Shown: piece after piece, positions 6,771-13,247 of the stretch
Layout of the letters: every line of letters begins with the position of its first letter
Position numbering within the stretch: position 1 is the first letter of the stretch
The notes under the pieces: generated by a model
What the model saw: the letters and a program-made list of their open reading frames with translations, nothing else
Database searches by the model: none
Told to the model about the DNA's origin: nothing
Translations under genes and position numbers: made by a program
Source: Ruminococcus sp. UBA6407
GTDB taxonomy: Bacteria; Bacillota; Clostridia; Oscillospirales; Ruminococcaceae
Direction: 5' to 3'
Assembly: GCA_002438605.1 (NCBI GenBank)
Contig: DJPR01000012.1
Location: 115,289 to 134,197, forward strand
Length of the DNA: 18,909 nt

Positions 6771-8181
6771 TAACCTGACTCTTAGAATGAAAATATGGCT
6801 GTATTTTGCAGCATTTACTCTTATTGTATTTGTTCTTTTATGGATTTTTCAGGTATATTTTCTTGAAAATTTCTATGAACGAATGAAAATAGGTGATGTA
6901 AGAAATGCAGCTGAGGAATTAGTTGATAATTATGGTTCTGATGATTATGATAAACTGCTTACCAAAATTGCCTTTGATAATGATGTATGTATAGAAATAC
7001 TTGATAAGTATAACAGAAGTATATACACGAGAGAGGTGATGGGACAGTGCCTTATTCATGGAAGAAACAGTGTTATTTTTTCTTTTATGCCAAAGCTTTA
7101 CAACAGTGAAAATGGCGAGATATATTATAAAAACACAAGTCCGTCCGGTGATGAATCGTTGTTATATGGCTGTATTATTGGCGATAAGGATAATCCTGAC
7201 GCTGTACTGTTTCTTAACAGCAAGCTTGTTCCTGTAGGCTCTACAGCGTCTATCATAAAACGTCAGCTTATGATAATCACATTTATACTTATTGTTATTG
7301 CATTTCTGCTTTCTATTTATGTTGCACAAAAGATTGCAAAACCAATTTCACAGATAACCAAATCAGCAGGCAGACTTGCAGTTGGTGATTATACCACAAA
7401 ATTTGAGGGAAAGGGCTATGCAGAGGCACAGCTCCTCGCAAATACCCTTAATTATGCAAGCGAAGAAATATCAAAAGTCGATACGTTACAGCGTGACCTT
7501 ATTGCAAATGTTTCACATGACCTCAGAACACCACTTACAATGCTTAAGGCTTATGCGGAAATGATTCGTGATTTATCCGGTGACAATCCTGTAAAAAGGG
7601 AAGAACATCTTAATATAATTATTGAAGAAACTGACAGACTTGCCCTGCTTGTGAATGATATGCTTGACCTTTCAAAGCTTGAAAGCGGACGTCAGAAGCT
7701 TACGAGGTCAGAATTTGGAATTACAGGCAAGCTGAACGAAATTATTGAAAGATATAAAGGCGTGTCAGGGCATATGGGATATCATATTCATTTTACGCCT
7801 GATGAAGAAAGAATAGTTTACTGTGATGTTGTAAAGATTGAACAGGTAATATATAATCTTATAAATAATGCTATTAATTATACAGGTGAGGATAAGCAGG
7901 TCTATGTATCACAGATAAATCTTCCGAATGGTGTGCGCATTGAAGTCAGGGATACAGGACAAGGTATAGAGGACGATAAAATCAAGCTTATTTTTGATAA
8001 ATATTATCGTTCTGAAAATCATAAGAGAGAAGTAGTAGGTTCGGGACTTGGCCTTTCTATTGTCAAAGCAATTCTGAAACTTCACAATTATGATTATGGT
8101 GTAAACAGTACGATAGGAAAGGGTTCTGTTTTCTGGTTCGTAATAAAAGACGTAAAATATAAGGAAACAGCAGATAAATAG
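6757..8181 (+). CDS. PhoR-like membrane sensor histidine kinase
   Basis: A 474-residue sensor kinase, partner of the preceding regulator. The first membrane segment is at about residues 13-36, followed by an extracytoplasmic region of about 130 residues, a second membrane segment (about 171-191), HAMP (about 190-243), HisKA with H254 in NVSHDLRTPL, and a HATPase domain with N box EQVIYNLINNAINY (from 362), RDTGQGI and GSGLGLSIVKA (from 428). The start is TTG at 6757, inside the regulator's 3' end, with GAGGGGAATGGG upstream as binding site. The first ATG (6787) has no such site and would begin at the membrane segment. The signal is unknown. No gene follows on this strand before the small-RNA block. 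Confidence 0.92.
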   Translation: MKLFNNLTLRMKIWLYFAAFTLIVFVLLWIFQVYFLENFYERMKIGDVRNAAEELVDNYGSDDYDKLLTKIAFDNDVCIEILDKYNRSIYTREVMGQCLIHGRNSVIFSFMPKLYNSENGEIYYKNTSPSGDESLLYGCIIGDKDNPDAVLFLNSKLVPVGSTASIIKRQLMIITFILIVIAFLLSIYVAQKIAKPISQITKSAGRLAVGDYTTKFEGKGYAEAQLLANTLNYASEEISKVDTLQRDLIANVSHDLRTPLTMLKAYAEMIRDLSGDNPVKREEHLNIIIEETDRLALLVNDMLDLSKLESGRQKLTRSEFGITGKLNEIIERYKGVSGHMGYHIHFTPDEERIVYCDVVKIEQVIYNLINNAINYTGEDKQVYVSQINLPNGVRIEVRDTGQGIEDDKIKLIFDKYYRSENHKREVVGSGLGLSIVKAILKLHNYDYGVNSTIGKGSVFWFVIKDVKYKETADK

Positions 8182-8219
8182 AAATTAAAACTGTTTCACC
8201 TATAAATCGTCAATGGATT

Positions 8220-8273
8220 TTCTTTGGCTTTTCAATATGCTTTCACTTAATATTCACAATGGATATTTATAAT
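8220..8273 (+). promoter_or_regulatory. Regulated promoter of small RNA copy 1 (four 11-bp direct repeats)
   Basis: TTCTT (8220), TTCAA (8231), TTCAC (8242) and TTCAC (8253) start exactly 11 bases apart. TATAAT follows at 8268-8273 and no TTGACA-like -35 is present at the right distance. This is the layout of OmpR/PhoB-family activated promoters. The Bacillus PhoP box is TT[ACT]ACA repeats at about 11-bp spacing, and E. coli PhoB boxes end about 10 bases before the -10. The same layout recurs at 8425-8478. Confidence 0.6.
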
Positions 8274-8279
8274 ATAAAC

Positions 8280-8410
8280 AAGCTCAAAGAGAAATGAGCT
8301 ATTAATTAAAGGTAATTTAACGTTCACCCCAACGTTAGATTATAATAAAATCCCCAATAATCCCTATATCATGGCACAAAAGCTCCGCTAAGGAGCTTTT
8401 GTGTTTTTCT
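8280..8410 (+). ncRNA. Candidate C-rich small regulatory RNA, copy 1
   Basis: A predicted transcript of about 130 bases. It contains a 5' hairpin AGCTC (8281-8285)/GAGCT (8296-8300). A 12-bp stem TAATTTAACGTT (8313-8324)/AACGTTAGATTA (8331-8342) has the hexaloop CACCCC. A single-stranded linker (8347-8372) carries TCCCC and TCCC, and a terminator hairpin follows. The linker is identical over 26 bases to copy 2 (8553-8578), and the stem differs between copies but still pairs. C-rich loops and linkers are typical of Firmicute small RNAs that pair with Shine-Dalgarno sequences. No open reading frame with a binding site is visible. No family is recognised. It sits right behind a two-component system. 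Confidence 0.6.
8374..8408 (+). terminator. Terminator of small RNA copy 1
   Basis: GCACAAAAGCTCC (8374-8386) pairs with GGAGCTTTTGTGT (8392-8404) around GCTAA, followed by TTTT and further T-rich sequence. A 12-bp stem plus one G-U makes a strong rho-independent terminator. Confidence 0.85.
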
Positions 8411-8424
8411 TTTTACAGTAATAT

Positions 8425-8478
8425 TTCAAATGCTTTTCGTAATTATTTCACTGTTTTCTCACAATAGGGCTGTATAAT
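8425..8478 (+). promoter_or_regulatory. Regulated promoter of small RNA copy 2 (four 11-bp direct repeats)
   Basis: TTCAA (8425), TTCGT (8436), TTCAC (8447) and CTCAC (8458) start 11 bases apart, with TATAAT at 8473-8478. TTTCACT and TCACAAT are shared with copy 1 at identical distances from each other and from the -10 box, while the bases between them differ. That pattern points to selection on protein-contact positions rather than recent duplication. Confidence 0.6.
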
Positions 8479-8484
8479 CTAAAT

Positions 8485-8618
8485 GTACTTAGGAAATGTT
8501 CCTAATGTACTTTTTGACTTTCATATAGTTTAATGTTACCCCACATTAAACAAAAATCCCCAATAATCCCTATATCATTGCATAAAAGCTCCCTTTTCAG
8601 GGAGCTTTTATGTTTTAT
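8485..8618 (+). ncRNA. Candidate C-rich small regulatory RNA, copy 2
   Basis: A predicted transcript of about 130 bases with the same order of parts as copy 1. The 5' hairpin GTACTTAGGAA/TTCCTAATGTAC has 11 pairs with one bulged T (8485-8510). The second hairpin, GTTTAATGT (8528-8536)/ACATTAAAC (8543-8551), has the hexaloop TACCCC. The C-rich linker at 8553-8578 is identical to copy 1, and a terminator hairpin follows. The 5' hairpin is followed by TTTTT, so it could also pause or stop transcription early. The covariation of the YACCCC stem between copies supports an RNA function. Confidence 0.6.
8581..8616 (+). terminator. Terminator of small RNA copy 2
   Basis: CATAAAAGCTCCC (8581-8593) pairs perfectly with GGGAGCTTTTATG (8600-8612) around TTTTCA, followed by TTTT. 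The AAAAGCTCC core is shared with the copy 1 terminator. It ends about 20 bases past the stop of the oppositely oriented ispF and separates the convergent transcripts. Confidence 0.85.
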
Positions 8619-8635
8619 ATCTGATATAAATGTTT

Positions 8636-9112
8636 TTACTTTTTCATGAGAAGTGCAACGGAATGTGATGCTATTCCAAGCATTTCGCCTGTAAATCCGA
8701 GCTTTTCTTCAGTGGTAGCTTTTATGCTGACTTGTGATATGTTACATTTACAGGCTTTTGCAACATTTGCTCTCATTTTGTCGATATAATCGGCAAGCTT
8801 CGGACGCTGAGCAATTATTGTAGCGTCAATATTACCGATTTTGTATCCTTTTTCATCAATCAGACTGCATACATACTCTAATAATTTAATGCTGTCGGCA
8901 TTTTTGTATTTTTCGTCTGTATCAGGAAAGTGTTTGCCGATATCACCAAGAGCCAAAGCACCAAGTATTGAATCCATAATTGCATGAACGACCACATCTG
9001 CATCTGAGTGACCTAAAAGTCCCATTGAATTTTCAATATCAACACCGCCTAATATAAGCTTTCTGCCAAATTTCAGGCGATGCACATCATAACCATGACC
9101 TATTCTGAACAT
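8636..9112 (-). CDS. ispF: 2-C-methyl-D-erythritol 2,4-cyclodiphosphate synthase
   Basis: A 158-residue enzyme of the non-mevalonate isoprenoid pathway. It converts 4-diphosphocytidyl-methylerythritol 2-phosphate into the cyclodiphosphate with loss of CMP. It starts [11 protein letters not shown], whose Asp and His are the metal ligands, and continues with [33 protein letters not shown] and the C-terminal [14 protein letters not shown]. Its length is normal for the family and it acts as a trimer. The start at 9112 is preferred over the in-frame ATG at 9124 because that ATG lies in the GGAGG binding site just upstream. Its own promoter is likely at 9142-9170. It is convergent with the small-RNA block and co-oriented with metK, from which a hairpin cluster separates it. 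Confidence 0.95.
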   Translation of the reverse strand: MFRIGHGYDVHRLKFGRKLILGGVDIENSMGLLGHSDADVVVHAIMDSILGALALGDIGKHFPDTDEKYKNADSIKLLEYVCSLIDEKGYKIGNIDATIIAQRPKLADYIDKMRANVAKACKCNISQVSIKATTEEKLGFTGEMLGIASHSVALLMKK

Positions 9113-9141
9113 AACAGCCTCCATTCTGATGAAAATAAATT

Positions 9142-9170
9142 ATTTTAAAGAAGTATTATGAATTTGTTAA
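9142..9170 (-). promoter_or_regulatory. Probable promoter of ispF
   Basis: On the minus strand, TTAACA (9165-9170) and TAAAAT (9142-9147) lie 17 bases apart, about 30 bases upstream of the ispF start at 9112. Confidence 0.5.
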
Positions 9171-9199
9171 AATTGTATAATTTAGCTAATAAGGGGTTT

Positions 9200-9364
9200 C
9201 CAAAGGGTTTACTAACCCTTTGGCGAAGTCCAGAGGCAGCGCCTCTGGTGGGGTGTGGGGCAAAGCCCCACATATAGCCTTTAAGCGCTCCGCAAAGGGT
9301 GAATTAAAAACAGTCTTTAAGACTGTTTTTAAGAGGGAACGCCCTGCAAGTGAGGGCGTTCCCT
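9200..9364. repeat. Cluster of six hairpins between metK and ispF
   Basis: Six inverted repeats follow one another: CCAAAGGGTT/AACCCTTTGG (9200-9223), CCAGAGGC/GCCTCTGG (9230-9248), TGTGGGGC/GCCCCACA (9254-9272), CCTTT..GCG/CGCAAAGG (9278-9298), AAAAACAGTC/GACTGTTTTT (9306-9330) and AGGGAACGCCCT/AGGGCGTTCCCT (9334-9364). All stems are perfect except the fourth, which has a two-base bulge. The fifth has A-rich and T-rich flanks and could terminate in both directions, so it may end the metK transcript. The segment is more GC-rich than its surroundings and has no open reading frame of note. It resembles an intergenic repeat block. Nature and copy number in the genome are unknown. Confidence 0.75.
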
Positions 9365-9429
9365 AACTAACTTTATTTATCTGCTTCAACAATGCATACT
9401 TTCCTTACAGAAAATCTATTCTTGCTTGA

Positions 9430-10617
9430 TTAATCGTTTAGTGCAGCCTTGATAGCTTCAATTTTATCAGTTTTCTCCCATGCAACATTAAGATCTTCAC
9501 GTCCCATATGACCGTAAGCAGCAAGCTGTCTGTACTGCGGCTTTCTGAGGTCAAGCATATTGATAATTGATGCAGGTCTGAGGTCGAAAACCTTGTCAAC
9601 AGCCTTAGCAAGAGCAGCTTCCGAAACATTGCCTGTACCAAAAGTATCAATAAGAATTGAAACAGGCTTTGCAACACCAATTGCATAAGCAAGCTGAACT
9701 TCACATTTTTCAGCAAGATCTGCGGCAACTATGTTTTTAGCAATATATCTAGCAGCATAAGCAGCAGAACGGTCAACCTTGGTCGGGTCCTTTCCGCTGA
9801 AAGCACCGCCGCCATGACGTGAATATCCGCCGTATGTGTCAACAATGATTTTTCTTCCTGTAAGACCGCTGTCACCCTGAGGACCGCCGATTACAAATCT
9901 TCCTGTAGGATTAATAAAGATTTTTGTATTTTCGTCAATGAGTTCAGCAGGGATAACTGGCTTTATAACGTATTCCTGAATATCCTTTCTGATGCTTTCA
10001 AGGGCAATATCAGGAGCGTGCTGAGATGATACAACAATTGTGTCAATGCGGACAGGCTTGCCGTCATCATATTCAACAGTTACCTGCGATTTGCCGTCAG
10101 GACGCAGATAACGCAGAGTACCGTTCTTGCGGACTTCTGTGAGCTTTAATGAAAGCTTATGGGCAAGAGAGATAGGCATAGGCATAAGTTCAGGAGTTTC
10201 CTTGCATGCATAGCCGAACATTATGCCTTGATCTCCTGCACCTGTTGAAAGGTCTGTTTCAGTTTCTCCTGCTTCTCTGTATTCAAATGCTTCGTCAACG
10301 CCCATGGCAATGTCGCCGGACTGCTCATCTATTGAAGTAAGTACAGCACAGGTATGACCGTCAAAACCAAATTTAGCTCTGTCATATCCTATGTCAACAA
10401 TAACCTGTCTTACTATTTTAGGAATGTCAACATCAGCTTTAGTTGTTATTTCTCCCATGCAAAGAACCATACCTGTTGTGCATGCTGTTTCGCAGGCAAC
10501 CCTTGCATACTTGTCCTGTTCGAGAATTGCGTCAAGGACAGCATCAGAAATCTGGTCACAAATTTTATCGGGGTGTCCCTCAGTAACAGATTCTGATGTG
10601 AATAAGTGTTTAGCCAT
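9430..10617 (-). CDS. metK: S-adenosylmethionine synthetase
   Basis: A 395-residue cytosolic enzyme making S-adenosylmethionine from methionine and ATP. Family signatures are [16 protein letters not shown] near the N-terminus, [12 protein letters not shown] (the conserved active-site hexapeptide region), [23 protein letters not shown] (the phosphate loop; only part of it is diagnostic), and [13 protein letters not shown]. The length is typical. The ATG at 10617 has GGAGG about nine bases upstream on the minus strand. Expression should be controlled by the S-box riboswitch at 10685-10802 and the promoter at 10817-10845, so that high S-adenosylmethionine stops transcription. This is standard feedback for metK in Firmicutes. 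Confidence 0.97.
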   Translation of the reverse strand: MAKHLFTSESVTEGHPDKICDQISDAVLDAILEQDKYARVACETACTTGMVLCMGEITTKADVDIPKIVRQVIVDIGYDRAKFGFDGHTCAVLTSIDEQSGDIAMGVDEAFEYREAGETETDLSTGAGDQGIMFGYACKETPELMPMPISLAHKLSLKLTEVRKNGTLRYLRPDGKSQVTVEYDDGKPVRIDTIVVSSQHAPDIALESIRKDIQEYVIKPVIPAELIDENTKIFINPTGRFVIGGPQGDSGLTGRKIIVDTYGGYSRHGGGAFSGKDPTKVDRSAAYAARYIAKNIVAADLAEKCEVQLAYAIGVAKPVSILIDTFGTGNVSEAALAKAVDKVFDLRPASIINMLDLRKPQYRQLAAYGHMGREDLNVAWEKTDKIEAIKAALND

Positions 10618-10655
10618 TTAAAAATACCTCCGTTTTAAAACTGCATAAATAAATT

Positions 10656-10684
10656 AAAGGCGTCTTTTTCACAAAAGACGCCTT
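10656..10684 (-). terminator. Riboswitch expression-platform terminator of metK
   Basis: On the minus strand AAGGCGTCTTTT pairs with AAAAGACGCCTT around a short loop, and TTTAATTTATTT follows. The U-run is interrupted, so termination may be incomplete. The position directly after the S-box fits a transcription-attenuation switch. Confidence 0.8.
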
Positions 10685-10802
10685 GATTTTTTTGAAATCC
10701 TCATCTTTCGGATAAACCGCAGGAATTAGCACCTTGTCTGTTGTTCACAGTCAGGTTGCCGGGCTTCACAGGACCTGTTCCTCCGCCACTCTTGATAAGG
10801 TT
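10685..10802 (-). promoter_or_regulatory. SAM-I (S-box) riboswitch upstream of metK
   Basis: Read on the minus strand, the segment shows S-box conserved blocks in order: CTTATCAAGAGTGGCGGAGG, GAAGCCCGGCAACC, GGTGCTAATTCCTGC and AAAGATGAGG. The aptamer binds S-adenosylmethionine and favours the terminator at 10656-10684. The match to the known class is strong from the conserved blocks alone. Confidence 0.95.
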
Positions 10803-10816
10803 TAATTGATGTTTTT

Positions 10817-10845
10817 ATTATACACGCATAATTTCAGTTTGTCAA
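10817..10845 (-). promoter_or_regulatory. metK promoter
   Basis: On the minus strand, a consensus TTGACA (10840-10845), a 17-base spacer and a consensus TATAAT (10817-10822) lie just ahead of the riboswitch. Confidence 0.88.
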
Positions 10846-10943
10846 TAGCTGATGAAATTAATTGTAGTTTTGTGAGGTATATACAGCTTTAATGATGTTT
10901 TTTGTTAAAAGTCAACAAAGTTTGAAATCAAAAAAAAATCTTC

Positions 10944-10972
10944 TTCACTTTAACTTGCTGATGTGGTATAAT
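10944..10972 (+). promoter_or_regulatory. Probable promoter of the paaK-ior operon
   Basis: TATAAT (10967-10972) has TTCACT (10944-10949) 17 bases upstream, a partial match to TTGACA. Transcription would start near 10980 and include the palindromic-repeat hairpin at 10994-11030 in a leader of about 70 bases. It is divergent from the metK promoter. Confidence 0.55.
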
Positions 10973-10993
10973 TAAAAGAGTATATTTATACTT

Positions 10994-11030
10994 AAGGCAA
11001 TGCTGTACAATTTCTGTGCGGGACTGCCTT
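10994..11030 (+). repeat. Palindromic repeat in the leader of the first paaK gene
   Basis: AAGGCAATGCTGTACA (10995-11010) pairs with TGTGCGGGACTGCCTT (11015-11030), with two mismatches and a five-base loop. It is a diverged but still foldable copy of the window's repeat. It ends about four bases before the GAAAGG binding site of the gene at 11052, so it may influence translation or serve as an attenuator. A GTG start at 11016 would lie inside the hairpin and is rejected. Confidence 0.65.
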
Positions 11031-11051
11031 GAAAGAAAGGACGTTTTAGAG

Positions 11052-12347
11052 ATGTTTCAAAAAGATATAGAAACAATGCCTCGGCAAAAAATTGAAGAAC
11101 TTCAGCTTGAAAGACTGAAATGGCTTGTTGACTACTGCATGACAAATATTCCGTTTTATAATAAAAGACTTACCGAGGCAGGTGTAACTGCTGAAAAAAT
11201 AAAGTCACTTAAAGATATAGAATACATACCTTATACTACAAAGGCAGATATTCGTGATACATATCCGTTTGGACTTTTCGGTCAGCCTATGAAGAAAATT
11301 GTTCGTATCCACGCTTCAAGCGGTACAACAGGAAAGCCTACAGTTGTAGGATATACCAAGAATGACCTTGAAAACTGGAGCGACTGTATGGCACGTCTTT
11401 GCTGTGCCGCAGGTGCAACGGATGAGGATATTGTCCAGATAGCATTCGGTTACGGACTTTTTACAGGTGCTCTCGGACTTCATTATGGTCTTGAAAAGTT
11501 AGGAGCTACAGTTGTTCCGACATCAAGCGGTAACACCGAAAAGCAGATTATGCTTATGCAGGACTTCCAGACAACTGCACTTGTTTCTACACCGTCTTAT
11601 GCACAGTACATTGGTGAAAAAGCAAAGGAAATGGGCGTGATTGACAACATTAACCTTAAGCTCGGACTTTTGGGCTCAGAGGGCTGTACTGTTGAAATGA
11701 GAAATCAGATTGAGAAAACCCTCGGACTTTTTGCAACAGATAACTACGGTATGAGCGAGCTTATGGGACCCGGTGTTTCAGGTGACTGTAAATATCGCTG
11801 CGGTATGCATATAAATGAGGACCATTTCTATCCTGAAATTATCAATCCTGATACAGAAGAAGTCCTTGAAAGAGGAAGTCAGGGAGAGCTTGTTATCACA
11901 ACTCTTACAAAAGAAGGCATACCAATGCTTCGCTATAGAACAAAGGACATTACCAAAATTAATTATGAACCATGCAAATGCGGAAGAACCTTTGCAAGAA
12001 TGGACAAGATCAAGGGCAGAAGTGATGATATGCTTAAAATCAGAGGAGTTAATGTATTTCCGTCACAGATTGAAAGTGTTCTTATGGGATTTGATAAGAT
12101 TGCACCGCATTATCAGCTTGTTGTTACAAGAGCTAATTTTTCAGATGCTCTTGAAGTCAAGGTTGAACTTGCTGACGGTTCACTTCTCGAAAATTACGGT
12201 GAGCTTGAAAAGCTCAGAGGAAATATCCATCATAATCTTAAAACAGTTCTCGGAATTGAAACAAAGGTATCACTTGTTGAGCATAAGTCGCTTGAGCGTT
12301 TTCAGGGCAAGGCAAAGAGAATTGTTGACCTGAGAAATCAGAAGTAA
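11052..12347 (+). CDS. paaK: Phenylacetate-CoA ligase (AMP-forming), paralog 1
   Basis: A 431-residue adenylate-forming enzyme that activates phenylacetate or a related aryl-acetate to its CoA thioester with ATP. Motifs are SSGTTGKP (89-96, phosphate loop), DNYGMSE (about 235-241, adenine and substrate region), YRTKD, RSDDMLKIRGVNVFPSQIE (hinge) and GKAKRIVD near the C-terminus, which holds the expected catalytic lysine region. Start: the ATG at 11052 follows GAAAGG at 11 bases, a rather long spacing. It gives MFQKDIETMPRQ, a slightly short but family-like N-terminus. It is the first gene of the operon and its stop overlaps the next start by one base (TAATG). Compared with paralog 2 it has GKP rather than GKQ after the phosphate loop, suggesting different substrate use, though this is inference. 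Confidence 0.92.
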   Translation: MFQKDIETMPRQKIEELQLERLKWLVDYCMTNIPFYNKRLTEAGVTAEKIKSLKDIEYIPYTTKADIRDTYPFGLFGQPMKKIVRIHASSGTTGKPTVVGYTKNDLENWSDCMARLCCAAGATDEDIVQIAFGYGLFTGALGLHYGLEKLGATVVPTSSGNTEKQIMLMQDFQTTALVSTPSYAQYIGEKAKEMGVIDNINLKLGLLGSEGCTVEMRNQIEKTLGLFATDNYGMSELMGPGVSGDCKYRCGMHINEDHFYPEIINPDTEEVLERGSQGELVITTLTKEGIPMLRYRTKDITKINYEPCKCGRTFARMDKIKGRSDDMLKIRGVNVFPSQIESVLMGFDKIAPHYQLVVTRANFSDALEVKVELADGSLLENYGELEKLRGNIHHNLKTVLGIETKVSLVEHKSLERFQGKAKRIVDLRNQK

Positions 12348-13153
12348 TGAATAAGCTTTTTATTTCCGACCTTGACGGCACGCTTTTCAATTCAAATGCG
12401 GAGATTACCGATAATACTGCTGAAATTATAAATTCACTGATTGAACGTGGAATGAATTTTACATTTGCTACAGCACGTTCAGAACGTTCAGCAATTGAAA
12501 TGACGAAAAAGCTTAAAATAAATACGCCATGTCTTTTGATGAACGGTGTTATTGTTTACGACATGAACGCTGAAAATGAACGCAGATATGTAAATTACGA
12601 GTGCATTTCCTATGAAAAATCCATAATTTTGTCTGAATTATATGATGAACTTGGCATAAAGGGCAATATGTACAGAATTATAAACGGAAATCTCACTTCA
12701 TTTTCCACAAATCCTGATGCTGATAAATCACAGTATCTCTTTTGTGAACATTTCAGGGATTTTATTGTAAATGAATCGTCAACGCTTCCTATTTATTTTA
12801 CTGCAAATGACGATTTTGATATTCTTCTTCCTCTTAAAGAGAATGTATCTGCACTTGACGGTGTGAACTGTACATTTTATGAGGACACATATACAGGAAA
12901 GTGGTTTTTGGAGATTTTTTCAGAAAATGCGTCAAAGTCAAATGGAATAAAATATCTGAAAAACAAATATAATTATGACCATGTAACCTGCTTTGGCGAT
13001 AATCTCAATGACATTTCAATGTTTATGACGGCTGATGTGAGAGTTGCAGTTGAAAATGCAAAGGCAGAACTGAAAAAATATGCCGACTTTACTGCACTCT
13101 CAAATGACGAGGACGGCGTTGCTGAATGGCTGAAAAACAATTTTTCGGATTAA
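12347..13153 (+). CDS. HAD-superfamily Cof-type phosphatase
   Basis: A 268-residue predicted cytosolic Mg-dependent phosphatase of the Cof subfamily. It has SDLDGTL (catalytic D8 and D10), the second motif FATARS, LMNGV typical of Cof proteins, a cap domain, and CFGDNLNDISMF as the fourth motif. Cof phosphatases act on sugar phosphates, flavin phosphates or other small phosphorylated metabolites, and the substrate cannot be read from sequence. Its ATG overlaps the paaK stop in TAATG, so translation is coupled. Inclusion in an aryl-acid operon could be for clearing a phosphorylated side product, but simple co-transcription is equally likely. Confidence 0.85.
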   Translation: MNKLFISDLDGTLFNSNAEITDNTAEIINSLIERGMNFTFATARSERSAIEMTKKLKINTPCLLMNGVIVYDMNAENERRYVNYECISYEKSIILSELYDELGIKGNMYRIINGNLTSFSTNPDADKSQYLFCEHFRDFIVNESSTLPIYFTANDDFDILLPLKENVSALDGVNCTFYEDTYTGKWFLEIFSENASKSNGIKYLKNKYNYDHVTCFGDNLNDISMFMTADVRVAVENAKAELKKYADFTALSNDEDGVAEWLKNNFSD

Positions 13154-13247
13154 GCTTCCTTTGGTGAGTTTGCTGAAAGTGACAAAATACATACATTAAT
13201 CCTGTGCAGACAGGTTCTGATATTTTAAATATGAAAGGAATTTTTAT

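Noticed and set aside
8347..8372. csRNA-like pairing to the AUG start codon by the CAT at the end of the linker
   Set aside because: Relative to the CCCC motifs, the CAT is on the wrong side to pair with both a Shine-Dalgarno sequence and the AUG after it in one target. Only Shine-Dalgarno pairing is proposed.
9200..9364. CRISPR array
   Set aside because: The hairpins are of different sequences, without a constant repeat or regular spacers, and there are no cas genes.
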